DNA of 64,000 nucleotides from contig CM026556.1 of assembly GCA_015143295.1 (NCBI GenBank), positions 19,220,547 to 19,284,546 of the forward strand, read 5' to 3'. The DNA is from Tetracentron sinense. Lineage: Eukaryota > Streptophyta > Magnoliopsida > Trochodendrales > Trochodendraceae. Each line of letters starts with the position of its first letter. Within the stretch, counting starts at the first letter, position 1. The notes under the pieces were generated by a model, which worked only from the letters and a program-made list of their open reading frames with translations, was not told where the DNA came from and did no database searches. Both the position numbers and the translations under genes were made by a program. Of this stretch, positions 10,106-22,357 are shown piece by piece.

Positions 10106-12257
10106 TGAAAGTATGCCTCTCTTTAATTTTAGAAAAACAGTTCTTAGGGGAGCATACATCGAATCTCAAGATCTGACTATAGTTCTAATTGATTTTATTC
10201 AATGAAGGATAAAATAACAATCACCTTTGCGACTATGAAATTGATAAGTCTTTTCCACGATTTGAAGGATAGAACGATACCCGCAAAACTTCGCAAGTGA
10301 AAAGTCTTTTTCGCGATTCACACAAACCTTCTTTAATCCTTTAAAGCTTTTCTCTAATGGAAATTAATGGCCCTTCCAATTCAAGCTCTATGATCTTTTA
10401 TTCTTTTCTTGATAACAAGACTAGTTCCGATATTATTCAAGACCCAAACAAAAATCAAGAGAATAGAATGGGAGTATTGACCGTACAACCAAAGGGGGGA
10501 GGGGAGATGAGCTATAAGAGAGAGAAAAAAACGTTGGAGAGTGAAATTGTGGCAAAGGGGTGGACGTCCCACCCTTTATATAGCCCTCTTGGATTGCTTA
10601 CTTGCAATCCAAGACTCCTTTTTCTAATTTTAATCCAATTAGAATTCTCTCTTGATAATTCCTAATTAATTAAGATTTATCAAAATAAGAAACTAACATT
10701 ATCCATTCGCTATTTAATAGGAAAAATAATTAGTAAACTACTAATGCAATCCCTACTTAATAGGAAATCATTAGTAACAAACTAATCCATTCCCTACTTA
10801 ATAGAAACCATTAATTAGCAACCAAGTAATCTAATCCCTATTAAATAGGATATAAGATTACCAATTAATTAAATGGATAAGATCTTTTATGAAGTGGGCG
10901 TCCCACCCTAGGTGGGCCCCACTATCTCACACCCCTTTTAGAGTTTTTTAAACCCTTGTTGTTCAAGTTTTGATCTTTATCAAAATCTCATATGGGTCCT
11001 ACCCATTTGGTTAATCACATCTTATGTGATTTCACCTATTAGAGCTTCACTATACCATATAGTGATTTACATGGAGAAATTAATTAATTTAATTTATAAT
11101 TAAATTAAAAGCTTTAAGATGGTCCTAGTGTGTGGGATCTAAAGGGATCTCCTATTTCCGGTTGAGGAACCAAGTGCTTCACCTTTTGGTTGAAGCTTTG
11201 TTACTAGGAAACATTTTCCTATAATACTATTAGGATCATAGAATTTTATGTATGTCCCTGGACTTCCATTAATCATAATAAATGTCCATTAACACAATGT
11301 GACTAACCCCCAAAAATTAGAGAATTACTTGCAGGTATTGTCTATTACAAGATTTTTTTACAGATACGTCCTTCCACTTCTAATATTGTTATAAGCTTAT
11401 GGGATAATATTTTATACTGTCTGTTATCCCTAGCTTATCATGAGAAGAACCCTTTCTATTTAATACATTTAGTCAAACTTAGACTTTCAAAACTATTTGA
11501 AATTCTTTAAAAGAAATAATAATAATTATTACTTTCCTTTTACGTATAAAATAACCTTTTCGATAAAATCATTTCATTGATAAATACCAGCGCTGGTTTT
11601 CCAAGTCCGGTTTGACAAATATCAACTCAATATAAATTACTCTAAAAGAAGAGTGTGGATTCCTTGTTGAGTATACACACACTTCTCCTAGTATAGCGTA
11701 CATAACTCAACGAGCCTATATTTTGTCCAGTGTGTTGGACAATGACAATTTGCTACATCAAAGCTATATAGGCAAATACTAGAGAAGATGTCGACCTCTC
11801 AGGTTAAGGACAATTTGTCAAATGGACTACTCTAAATATATATAGACAATATATTTCTAAGGGTATCCACTAAGCGATCCTGTTACAATATAAGTACTTA
11901 TTTATATCCACATCATAGTCAAGAGACTCTTGTCTCAGTGATTGAGATTCATCATTCCATCATATGGAATAACAATGTGTAAGTTAGTAGGAATACATTG
12001 TCCAGATGTATCTTAAATAACTTAGAACAATTCTAGGTCTACAAGGAACCGGAAAACCATATCTCCTTACCAATTGGTTTAAAAACTAATTGGATGGCTT
12101 TCCTACAATGTTACCTAAGGGACAAAGTAGTCTCATCTTATAAGATACTTTTAGTATATTACCCAATGTAGAAGACAATGTGTGAATGTAAATATGCTTT
12201 TAATAAAGTAGACTAAAGCAATTCCAGAATGGTTTTTGTGGGCATATATGTCTAACA
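10106..12257 (-). mobile_element. Solo LTR, 2152 bp, inserted in the element A integrase
   Basis: Flanked by a perfect 5-bp duplication agagc (10101-10105 and 12258-12262). On the minus strand it begins TGTTAGACATATATGCCC at 12257 and ends GGCATACTTTCA at 10106, so it has TG...CA ends. No primer-binding site, gag or polymerase is inside. A minus-strand TATA box (CTATATAAAGGG) sits near 10570-10582. A diverged second copy of its U3 region occurs at the right edge of the window (63925-64000). A solo LTR arises by recombination between the two LTRs of a complete element. The open frames within it are spurious. Confidence 0.85.
10570..10582 (-). promoter_or_regulatory. TATA box of the solo LTR
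   Basis: Minus-strand CTATATAAAGGG, located about 465 bp before the LTR end, fixes the minus orientation of the LTR. Confidence 0.5.
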
Positions 12258-12640
12258 AGAGCATCCCTTCTCATTTTGAATTCGCAAACAAATACCCTTG
12301 AAGTTCTCAAAAGCATCTGATTTCTATCTTATGAATGCAACCCATGCCATCCTGGAGAAATCATCGACTATTACTAGAATGTATCGCTTACCACCTAGAC
12401 ACTTTCAGTTCCAGTAGGACTCATGAGATCCATTTGAATCAGTTCTAATGTTTTAGAAGTATCTTCTTCTGTGGGCTTTTGATTTTTTTGCCAATTTGAC
12501 ATGGCCCACACACAAGAGTAGAGGACTTCCCTAGTTTGGGCACACCCCTCACTAGCTCATGCCTAGTGAATTTGCTTAGGTCTTTGAAATTCATATGACC
12601 TAGCCTTCGGTGTGTGGGTCAACATCCTCAATTTTAGCCT
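12258..12640 (-). pseudogene. Integrase, N-terminal part, of element A
   Basis: Read on the minus strand, the frame carries the pre-integrase region (RRLGHMNFKDLSKFTRHELV near 12600-12545) and the first catalytic region near 12355 (VDDFSRMAWVAFIR type). Several in-frame stops are present, one just after the AFIR stretch. The first half of the integrase is separated from the second by the solo LTR at 10106-12257. Confidence 0.75.
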
Positions 12641-12726
12641 GGTTGCAGATTGTTGAGGCACACATTCCAGGTATCAGACCATAGAAATTATTAGAGGTCC
12701 TTAACCCTTGCAGTATGCACGTACTT

Positions 12727-13065
12727 TTACCATTTAAGACAACATGCTTTATGGGTAAAGAGCACAACATGGTTATCATCACACAACTGACTAATGCTAA
12801 TGAGATTAGCATGCAGCCCTTCAACAAACAGGACATTCTCAAGTTTTAAAATGCTTGAGGCTTGGATGATACCTCTTCCCTTCACACTTGACTTGTTTCC
12901 ATTTCCAAAAGTGACAGTCCCATCAGGACATTTTTCAAAATGAGTAAATAAGGACATGTCACCAGTCATATGCCTCGAACACCCACTGTCGAAATACCAC
13001 ACGCTGATGTTTTGGGCATTCAGGGCAATATGGACAACATAACAAGTCAGGTCACCCTTTCTCAC
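12727..13065 (-). pseudogene. Copia protease of element A
   Basis: The active-site region WYFDSGCSRHMTGD (DSG intact) lies near residue 24 of a 112-residue frame. The frame runs on through the conserved LENVLFVEGLHANLISISQL stretch typical of copia protease and pre-integrase. The aspartic protease cleaves the Gag-Pol polyprotein. The frame ends where the pre-integrase segment continues in another frame (12842-12600). Confidence 0.85.
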
Positions 13066-13099
13066 ATAGACGGATTTAACTTTTGAGTTAGCTTTTGGA

Positions 13100-14330
13100 A
13101 CTCACATCTTGTCATGATTAGTGTCGGGTGTGACCTTCTTTTTGGATCTCCTCTTATTCTCTCTCCTTTGCTAAGTTCTAGTATTTAGGTACACCCTGTT
13201 ACCTCCTTCATGATGAGTATAAGGAGTGTCTGGACCATTTCTTGTCCTAGAGAGTGGAGCTATTTTCGTAACTTTTTCGCTCAAACTCCTTGACATTTTA
13301 GCTAGGATTTGAATCTGTCTTTGAAGATTCCCTTGATTTTGATTTTGGTTCAATGAACCTTGGTGGGGATTTCTGCTAAAGGCAGTGCAATTGGATCAGG
13401 TGTGATCCTTTACTCCACACTGAAAACATGTGGGAATAAATGTAGGAGGAGGAAACCTTCATGCAAGAATTTGATTCCTCTGCAAATTCTTTCTTGGAGC
13501 TGCACTTGTAGGCTGACAACAGGTGTAGTAGCCTTTGTGCCTGAAGGAAAAGGAGTCTTGGATCAGCATGAATTGACTCAGTACTAGGAGCATTAGCAAA
13601 TGTGCCTACTGATAAGGGACCAGGGGGTCTATTAGCATGTCTGATACTAGATCTATTTCCATGTGTCCCCTGTTTGGTCACCAATTCATCAAAGCATGAG
13701 AGTTACTAAGAAGTCTAGCTTCTTTCTCAAGACCAGTCACCTTCTTAACCACATCAGCATTGACTTTAAGGAGATTATGGAACTCTCTTTCCAGAAATCC
13801 GATCTTATCAATAAGAGAATCTCTTTCAGATTCCAGCTCTGAAACAATAGTTTTTAACTCTTCAATTTTATTCAAGGAAATGTCTCTCTCTTTCTCAATT
13901 GTTCCGACCAGTTTGGTTAGGGAGACTTTTTCCTCTTTAAGGCATTTTACCTTAACTTCAAGATCAGCCATTTCAATCTCAAACTGAATGACTAGAGATT
14001 CTTCCCTTCTGCTTCTAGTTTGGAGGCATCTCTTTCCTGTTGAACCAATTTAAACTTTTTGCTCAAGGAAAATTTTGCCTTCTTCAGCTTTAGGCCTTTT
14101 GAATACAATTTTTCATAAGATGATTCAATATCTTCATCTTTTTCAGAGTCCCTGTGACTCTCTTCACTGTTCTCACTGGATTCTGTCTCTTGAGACTTGA
14201 CCATCTTCAATCTTGTCCTTTTTTTCATCCGTGGAAGAATATTATTTACAATTTCCTCACTTGAGGAAGAACTGTCCAATTCTTCATCCTCGCATTCACT
14301 ATCATCCCAAGAAGCATTCATCACTTTGCC
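13100..14330 (-). pseudogene. Gag extension with long coiled coils, element A
   Basis: Two successive minus-strand frames (14324-13992 and 13971-13678) are highly charged. The first has an acidic Ser-rich start (DSSSSSEE) then Lys-rich helices. The second is a heptad-like Leu/Ile/Val coiled coil (residues about 1-90). Further Gln/Asn-rich pieces follow to about 13170. They sit between the Gag zinc knuckle and the protease. Long Gag extensions of this type are known in Sirevirus-like elements. The frames are separated by stops or shifts. Confidence 0.6.
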
Positions 14331-14339
14331 CTTGCTTTT

Positions 14340-15210
14340 TTTCTTGTTAGGGAAATTTGGTGAGATATGGCCGTAGCCATGGCATTCATAGCATTGAACA
14401 CTCTTGGAGTTCTTGTCTCCACCGTTGGAAATTTTCTAGTTTTCCCAAGGTTATGACTTTGGCTTCTCAAAAGGTTTTCTACCTTGTTTGAGATTGAACC
14501 TTTTATTCGTTTTGAAGAATTTTTGGAATTTCTTCACGAAGTGAGCCATGTCTCTTCACACATCTCTGAATCGTTAACATCTTCATCCAAAGATTCCTTG
14601 ATATATTTCAAGGCAAAAAATTTGTTCTTCTTAGATGGACGAAGATTGAGTTGGTAGGTTTGGAGGGATCCAACCAATTCCTCAATCTTGAGAGCATCAA
14701 TGTTTTTGCTCTCCTCATTGGCAATGACTTTAGGTTAAAATCTCTCAAGTAGATATCTAAGGACTTTCTTTACAATTGTGGACTCAAAGATTTTCTCACC
14801 CAAGTTGAAGCTGGTTTTGAAAATATCGCTAAGTTTGGCATAGAATTTTGGTGAGCATATGAGCTTTGAGATTTGACCGTTGTGGTCCCTTCATGAGTAA
14901 TCTGAAGATTGTCCCATGCCTCATTCGTTGTTTCACATGTAGAAATTCGCCAAAATTCTTGGGTGTTATAGCAGTGAAGATAGCATTGAAACCTTTAGTG
15001 TTCCATCCCTAGTCTCAATCTCATCTCTAGTCCACTCAGTGGAGTACTTGACAAGAGTCAATTCCTTAACTGTTTTTATAGGAGTCGTCCAACCAGTTTC
15101 TATGGAGATCATACTCTCTCGTTTATCGGTCTGAGAAAAGCTCTCATTCTAGCTTTCCAGGAACGCATAATTATTCCCATCAAATAATGGGGGATGAGAG
15201 ACAGATCCTC
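14340..15210 (-). pseudogene. Gag (UBN2-type) of element A with zinc knuckle
   Basis: Begins with the recognisable PPLFDGNNYAF motif near 15200-15168 and ends with CYECHGYGHISPNF near 14400-14350. This is a C-x2-C-x4-H-x4-C knuckle in which the last Cys has become Phe. Multiple stops and frameshifts lie between. Gag forms the particle and binds element RNA. The order LTR, primer-binding site, Gag is intact. Confidence 0.75.
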
Positions 15211-15285
15211 CCTCCTCTTAATAGAACTAATTGTTCAAGGATCATGCAAGATCACACTTAAGGGTTTAGCTTTATCCGTGAACCC

Positions 15286-15297
15286 GCTCTGATAGGA
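15286..15297 (-). other. Primer-binding site of element A
   Basis: The minus strand reads TCCTATCAGAGC, two mismatches from the initiator-Met tRNA site TGGTATCAGAGC used by most plant copia elements. It abuts the LTR end (CA at 15299-15298). Confidence 0.8.
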
Positions 15298-16337
15298 TGA
15301 TTCCTCAGACCTAGAGGGGGGTGAATATGTCTATCTAACAATTTCTACCAAACTAAGTAGAAATTAATAAACAATCACACCAAAAGGAACACAGAGATTT
15401 TTTACGTGGAAATCCTCATGGGACCTAGTCCAGTTTTGAATCCACTATAAGCAAAATCGACCTACAAAGAGAAGACTCAGAAAACTCTACCCAACAGATG
15501 CAACCCAACACGGTTTCTCCACGACAACAGTCTCTTCGTCTTGATAACAACGGATCGCAATCCAATCTCCACACCAAGGTGGCTTTGACTTCTTATAGCT
15601 TCTTCGTCCACAATCCTCTATGGAGCAATCTCCTTCAACAAAGGCTTTGGCTCCACGCGAACCAAACACTCTCTCGAGTGTCAAGGGGTTCTGAATAAGT
15701 TTGAAGTAACAAACTCTAGAAGGATCTCATACTATGGGATCAACTAATGCAAGTGTAGATAAGCAATATTGAAGCTTGCAATTCTAGAGAGAGAACTATA
15801 GAGGAGGAACAATGGGGATCATTCAAGCATGAATGAGAAACCCTAGATAAGCTTTGGGAGCCTCAACTCTGTTCTCTAAAACCCTAAATCATATTAGGGA
15901 ACAATGAGTTTTATAGTCGAGGCAAGAAGGAATTTTAGTTGAACTAAATCACTTCAAAATGCGCAAACCATTCGACCGGTTTGGCAAAGTGAGCTATGGG
16001 TTTTGGAACAATTAAGAAAATTCCGACAACGGTTGACCGAATTTCCAATCCGGTCGACCAGTTAAGAAATTTGGCTACTAGAATTTGTTTCGATTGAAAA
16101 ACTCCAAAAGCGGTCAACCGATTTGCTAAAACCAGTCCAAAACCTATATTTGAATTTCCAATGGCATCTTAAACTTATAACTAGTCACTTAGGGTTTTTC
16201 AAGGTTTTCTAAGACAATTCCACCTAGGTATAATATCTAGGTCAATTACTGTCCTAAGTTCGTGAGCAAAGCTTGGAGGCGGAATCTTCATGCTTCACCT
16301 TCACATGACTTGACCAAGTTGTAACAAAGACTCTAGA

Positions 16338-19101
16338 TGTGACGCCCCGAACCCGCGCCTAGGAAATCAAGTTCCGAGACGCGCATCTGTTCGTCAAATC
16401 ATGCAAGCGGAAGACTTTACCCGCGAAGATACGGGAAATTTAAACATTTATCAGATGCTTCCAAAGAGCAAATAACACCTGTCATCATAATAGGCATCAT
16501 ACAAACCATATACCTGTATTATTTACATCAAGTTTATTTTACAAAAGTAGGCGCCTCTATCACGCCGGGTACAACTTGTACAAGCTTCCAAAATGTCCAG
16601 TTGGACTTTTCACTTACTGGTCAGCAACTCCAAGATCTGCTAACATAAAAAGTCAGTGAGCTATGAAACCCAATAAAACCACAATCCTTCTAAACTATTT
16701 TCCACATAATAACACGCATCAATAATGATATAATAAGCAGTTCAATTTGCATGTTACAGTAAAATAGAACAGTATATAATAAACTGTGACCCAAGGTCAC
16801 TTAGGGTTATGTCACCCTAACAGAGGTTCCCGACCTCACATTACTTTTTAATTATGAGGTTCAGTTATGAATGTATTATATTACCAAGTTATCGTTTCGA
16901 TCATCAATCATGTTTCATTTCGAGTCCTGATACTCTATTAATTGGCCACAGCCCACAAATGTTCAGCTTAAAGTCTCTAAATCATAACCATAATACATTG
17001 AGTCATTTAGACTCATACACACTGTTCCGGCTTTCACCCGAACACGACCAAATCTTGAGTATACCAACCCAACTCACCTGGAATCCGACGATTCCATACC
17101 GAACCGTGAGTCCACCAACTCAGACAAATACACCAACCCTGAGTATACCGACTCGGACCACTTCGTATCCGAAGCTTACACACACAACATGGGCATTCGT
17201 CCAATAAGGACATACTTTTCCATTCAATTGACTGGCCACATCTACCGTGTATTCGCCGCCATCGCCCTGGGTATCAGTCATGAAGGAACCCCGACCAACT
17301 TGCCTACCGTCATCTTTTGGCTAGTCTACGGAGGAACCCCGACATCTTTACCAATGCCGTCATCTCCTGACGTTCCACCAAGAAGGGACCCCGATAGACA
17401 CGGTGCCGACATCTTCTGACCCACCCAGAGAGGAACCCCGGACTATACACTATCTGATGTTCAGCCACTTTAAACTCCCTAGGACTCCGACATCTCCTGA
17501 CTATCAGTTACGGAGGAACCACGGGCCATGCAGGACACCGCCACTCCTGACCTAGTCCAAGAGACACCACGGTCGACCTAGACAAATAGATCGACATCTC
17601 CCGACTATCAATCACGGAGGATCCCGTGGCCTTACTGGACACCGTCTCTCCTGACCTAGTCAAAGAGGAACCACAAACTATACTTAACCCTGATTAGATT
17701 TTCTAACCACAGGTTAATCCTAGTTAACTCAAGCCTCATGTGATTAACTGAAATACTTGGGTCTCACGCCCCTGAACCAACTCCAGTAACACACCATCCC
17801 GTTAGGGAACGTTTTCAGGCTAATGGATGTCTCCATAGCCTTACACGACATGCAAAACAACTTTTCGTCACCCTAGAGTGGCGATACAATTTACCCGGGA
17901 CCCAATCTGGGCTCCCCGATGGATCAAATAAAATTACAACATCACATAGGGGTTTCCGACCCTTTTTCATTCACGTCAAAAGACATGCATATACTTCAGA
18001 TAAAAGAATATAGCAAAATAAGGGGAAAAAGAGAAGAAAAGAGGGGTTTTACCTGCTTCACGCTTTTCGAGGCAGCTAGTGCAAAAAGGGCACCGCCAAC
18101 ACGTCCAGGAGTACGATCAACCCCAAGATAAAGCTCCTCTCTCTCTAACTTTCACTTTCTCTCTACCTTTTTTTCTCTTTTTTTTTCTCTCTACACGTAA
18201 ATCGAGGCATCGGGGAAGAAATCAGATGCCGCCAACGCGTCGGGGATGTCGAAAAACCCTATGGGAACCTCCCTTTCCTTTTCTCTCTCTTCCTTTCTCT
18301 CTCCTCTTTCTCTCTCCTTACTTTCTCTCTCTAAAACAGTGTGGCAGAACCTCCCCCTGAATACAGAACGTGAGAAATGGGGGAGGTTGTCCTCCATTTT
18401 ATATATAAGGTCATGTGAGCACATGACCTTAATAAATGGTCCCGTTAACCAAGTCAACGGTTTGACCGTTTGACTATTTTTTCGCATTTTCTCGTGTATA
18501 CGGGTCTCCGTAGTTCTACTTAATGACATCCGATTTTGACGAAACTTCAAGTGACTAAACTTGGGGCAGTCCGACTCCTACTGTAAAAATTTCGGAGAAA
18601 AATACTGAGTTTTGACCACTGCACTTTAGTCCAGAAGAAAATTGCAAAACCCACTAATTTTTTGATTTCGGACACAAAACACGCTGTCGCTTCTTCATAT
18701 GAGACAATTAATTTCTGAAACGATAGACGATCATCCTCACGACCGACCGGCACGCTATGATACCAACTGCATGGATTTCTATTAAAATCCCCAACAATTA
18801 TGGAGTCCCACTAAATCCGGAAAAATCTGGAATTTCCTGGTTTTCTCGATTTTTTTACAGTTAAGACTCCCGTGGTCTTGCGAATCGATACACGAAGAAA
18901 CTGGAATGATAGGTGATCGTCCAGATAGTCGACCCGCATATTGTGTATGATTTTCGAGGAAAAACACTGAAGTTTTACCAGTACAATCCAATCCCGAACA
19001 AAATCCACTTTTTACCAATTTAATAAATAATTAACTAATTAACCTCTATTAAGGACATATAAACACATAATTTTATTATATTAAAATTCTGAGTCGTTAC
19101 A
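16338..19101 (-). mobile_element. Solo LTR 1, 2764 bp, nested in the 5' LTR of element A
   Basis: Flanked by the 5-bp duplication ctaga (16333-16337 and 19102-19106). Ends TGTGACGCCCC and GTCGTTACA. The uninterrupted target is visible at 2270-2300. A related copy lies at 53587-56991. A minus-strand TATA region (CTTATATATAAAATGG) near 18391-18408 sets the orientation. It includes a run of aggaaccccga-type repeats (about 17280-17650) and a CT-rich tract (18140-18340). No coding domain is present. Very long LTRs with such ends are typical of chromovirus-type Ty3/gypsy elements (Tekay/Del-like), but this is inference. Confidence 0.85.
18140..18340. repeat. CT-rich low-complexity tract
   Basis: Runs of ctctctct and ttttctc on the plus strand, downstream of the minus-strand TATA box of solo LTR 1, hence GA-rich in the leader. 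The open frames here are artefacts of composition. Confidence 0.8.
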
Positions 19102-19161
19102 CTAGACACACTTGACTAGGTTTTGATCTCGGAATTAGCCAACACAAAATACGATTTTGCA

Positions 19162-20292
19162 GTGGCCATTAAAAGACTATTCTTTTTCAATTTCTGCAAT
19201 ATAGTTGTTGTTTACTATATATTTTGACCTTGAAGGCCACATACTTTATGGTTATACATGTTTGATATAACATGATATTTCCATGAGTGGCAAGCGGGCT
19301 TTTGGCACCTTCAATGTGTTGGAGTATGCCTTGAATGGATGACCCCCCCCCCCACGTGAAAAAAAAAAAAAGAGCAGAAAAGACAAAAAACTTGAATAAT
19401 CTCTCTCTGAGTGTTCTTTTTAATGGGCAAATGTAAGGAATTGTAAAGAAACTGGTAAAAAATTGCTGAGAAAAATTCTTCAGTTAGATGGTTAGGATTC
19501 CTCCAATGACCTTTTGAAGTCACGGTGTAGGGTTTTTGGGCAGCCTGCTAATGCAAACCTTGTGGGTTGTTGTGGCTGCAACAGATCTTTGTTTGCTGTT
19601 TTGGATATTAGTGAAAGTTGCATGAATTTGGATGGATTGTGGACCTTTGGCAACATAGATATTTCAACTCTTGTCTTTTCTTGCAATATCTATATGGTAT
19701 GAAAATGTATTAAGAAATTAGAGCAGGCAAATCCAACTACACGCCTTTGAAGAGAGAATACGTCAAAAGAATAAAAATTTGGTGTGGAACTTGATTTTCT
19801 TCATTTCTCTTTGTTCGTCTTCTGAATTGTTTTTAACCATGATTTTTCTCTGTTACTGTTTTAAAAGGACGCAAATGTACTCTGTTATTTTCTTTTCTTA
19901 CTTTATTCTTTCTTTTTCATTTAGTATCCTGTTAATAGGTTGATAATTGCAGGTAGTACGCCTTCTTGAAGGGGGAAATGACCATGTCCGTGACTTAGCA
20001 GAGCAGTTCATACCTCATTATAGCAAGTAATAGAAAAGTGTAGTTCGCCACATATTGGTTGATTAAATGGTATTCCTAGTTTTTGATTTACTTACTGGTT
20101 ATCATCGCTTCTCATATACTCTTTTCATCATGAAACTGACAATGTAAAGTGTCTCCGATAGTTGGATGAGCTATGGTCATCTATAAATGGTATTTTTGTC
20201 AATATAAATAATGAGTTATTGAAATGCAAAGTTTTTGTGCGTCACACATTTGAGCGACATTTGGCATATACTCTTTTGGGTAAAAAAAAAAA
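19162..20292. other. Unassigned DNA right of element A
   Basis: Mostly AT-rich with a C13/A12 homopolymer junction near 19343-19370. One exon-like stretch occurs on the plus strand at about 19953-20030: an acceptor-like attgcag followed by an open frame of 25 codons (VVRLLEGGNDHVRDLAEQF) ending in TAA. It could be the last exon of a decayed gene cut by element A, but no upstream exon is recognisable. Nothing else is supported. Confidence 0.25.
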
Positions 20293-20297
20293 GCTTA

Positions 20298-20510
20298 CAA
20301 GTCTCCCTTTCCTAACACGTGATAAAAACAAATCAGCTCAATCCGATAAGTCTTAAGCTGTCCAATCAGACGGTGGAAATTATAACATAGGTTGGGTCAT
20401 ATTAATCTTAGGGGTTAATGCTGACTAACTAGAGTTAATGGCAGACATTGGACGGCTTAAACATCTATGATTGGGCTAAAAAAAATTCCACTTGTTAGGA
20501 AAGGAGAACC
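20298..20510. mobile_element. MITE-like inverted repeat, about 210 bp
   Basis: The left arm tctccctttcctaacacgtg (20300) is the imperfect inverse of the right arm cacttgttaggaaaggagaa (20489-20508). The interior is non-coding. A clear target duplication was not found, so the superfamily is open. Confidence 0.5.
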
Positions 20511-22357
20511 AATAACACATTGTGTTTGTTTATTTGTGGGCCCAAAGCAATGCCAAGTGTCTCCCAAAAGCATTCTACCTATTCTATATAATTGCTGGAT
20601 CTAACGATATAATGTAGATGTTCTTGTGAAGAATTGCAGGTAAAACACCATATAATGAAGGCTAACCACAACTTTCCAAGAATTCAAAGAGTTTGAATAT
20701 GATCTGGAGCTCTGGTGCAAGAGATAATTGGAGCTCCTTGAAGTATGCATCTGATATCGGTATTTTAGAAATTACATTTAAATAATTAAAAACCTAAATT
20801 TCCTTTTATTTTATATTTCCTAAAGTTCCCTGCCACAAGGCATATTTTAGGGAACTCTAGTCATCTCTTGATCTAGAGCTTCGGTTCATATTTAAACTCA
20901 AATTTAAATTAGCGCAATCCTACAAAGTTAATTTTAAATCCAAGTTGTGCATGAACAGGTCATGACAGTGAAGGGGATAACAATGCCAAATGCATCTCCA
21001 TGAATAATTCTTTTTTGATTAGTAAGGACATTATCTGACTGCATGGGTAGTTCTCTGTGTTTGCACTTATCCTAGGTTGAGAGAAAAACAAATTTTTGGT
21101 GAAAATAAGCTGGGACATATGAATGCATACACCTGTTTGATTGTGCCAGTGGCAATGTGTATACCCCCATGTAGGTGGTCTGGGATTTTATTTATTTGTT
21201 TTTGTGGTGGTCTGGGTTCCATTTCCATTAATTGTGGTGTGAAAGTTGATTGTGGTGTCCGGCCTAGCTTAAAATGCTAGCTAGGGTCTTAACCTACTAA
21301 TCAATGAACAAATATGAAGATACGCAGCTAACTGGGCTGGGGTTGCGGCTTAACCATATTTGTGATACCAAAAAAATGCAGGGATGAATGCCCCTTTTTC
21401 ATGGTATCACTTACTTGAATCTAAATCGATGGATAATGCCAGCATCACTGGGCATAACTTACTTTTAAGACTCACTTTCTTCTTTTTATTGGAGAGAGTG
21501 TTAGTAAAAAACATATGTCCTCTTAATGGAATACAATAACATGTCTTTCCCATAAAGAAAGTGAGTAGGAAAGAAAGTGTAACTAGCTTTACCTCTAAAT
21601 AGATAAATGCTAACCCAAACCATAACTTCTAAAAAAATCTCTTTTTACGTGATAAAGAGGTGTTGCTACAAGAGAGAGTTTGGAAGCCTACGTCGCTAGC
21701 ACTCGTCTAAATATAGTTTACCATTGAAAACTTGTTTTTACGTTCACCTCCATTGCAAAAGGGATATGATATATGGAAGAGGGGCATGCTACCCTCGATA
21801 GCGTAAAACTTTTTGGTGGGCCACATATAAAGTGTTTGTCTATTTTATCTTGGGAAATGCTATCCCTGTTTCTCTGTTACTAGTTTTCTTCAGGAAGGAA
21901 CACGTGCTCTAATTTTTGCCTGCTACTTTTAGAGCAGATTAAAGGAAAGGTTTAAATTTTTGTATTCTCGCTAAAGCTTCAACCGGCTGTAAAAATAATG
22001 GGGAAGAATGAGAATGTGTTATCCTCCCTAAAGAAAGTGAGGAAAAGAGAAATTGATGCTAGCATTCTGCTTTCATCTTTAATATTTACTATAACCTGGG
22101 TCAAGAGATAACTGGAGCTTAGAAATATAATTCAAGGATGGTTTTGTCAACTAAGACTTTCTATCAATACAGTTGTTGGTTTGCTTTGATCATCTTTTCA
22201 ACCGGATTGATAGTTAATCTCTATTTTCATTTAGTAGATATATATTATTATATAATTATTAAAAGAGTAATGATAGGTGGTGAGTATTTAAGAGAGAGGC
22301 ATCCACCAATTAGGTGGTGCCTTAGGTTTGGAAATGGATTTCACAGATACCTTTATG
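20511..22357. other. Intergenic AT-rich DNA
   Basis: I see no gene. Short open frames lack codon structure or known motifs. The phrase atgctagcattctgctttc near 22055-22075 and aatgccagcatcactg near 21435 hint at an old inverted element of about 640 bp, but the arms are too diverged to call. Confidence 0.3.

Larger units (their letters stand above)
2194..19161 (-). mobile_element. Copia element A (Sirevirus-like), minus strand, decayed and invaded
   Basis: Full layout on the minus strand: 5' LTR 19161-15298, primer-binding site 15297-15286, gag about 15210-13100, protease about 13030-12900, integrase 12640-9840, a long 3' region with a degenerate ORF, polypurine tract 2367-2355, and 3' LTR fragment 2354-2194. 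Reverse transcriptase and RNase H are absent. Sirevirus-like traits are an integrase with RSDHGKEFEN and TPQQNGVVERKN, a Gag with a CYECHGYGH knuckle and long charged coiled-coil extension, LTRs near 1.1 kb, and several polypurine tracts upstream of the 3' LTR. Four younger elements interrupt it. The Sirevirus assignment is from family knowledge, not from a search. Confidence 0.75.
15298..19161 (-). repeat. 5' LTR of element A, 1095 bp, split by a solo LTR
   Basis: Plus-strand boundaries TGATTCCTCAGACC at 15298 and CGATTTTGCA at 19161. The nested element 16338-19101 plus one 5-bp duplication accounts for the excess. The portion 16235-16337/19107-19161 matches the 3' LTR fragment 2194-2354. 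A minus-strand TATA box (CTATAAAACTC) lies near 15907-15917. Several cggtcgacc-type phrases occur at 15970-16120. Confidence 0.85.

Noticed and set aside
18079-18550. Overlapping frames on both strands, Ser/Leu or Glu/Arg-rich
   Set aside because: CT-rich leader of solo LTR 1; mirrored frames are typical of low-complexity DNA.
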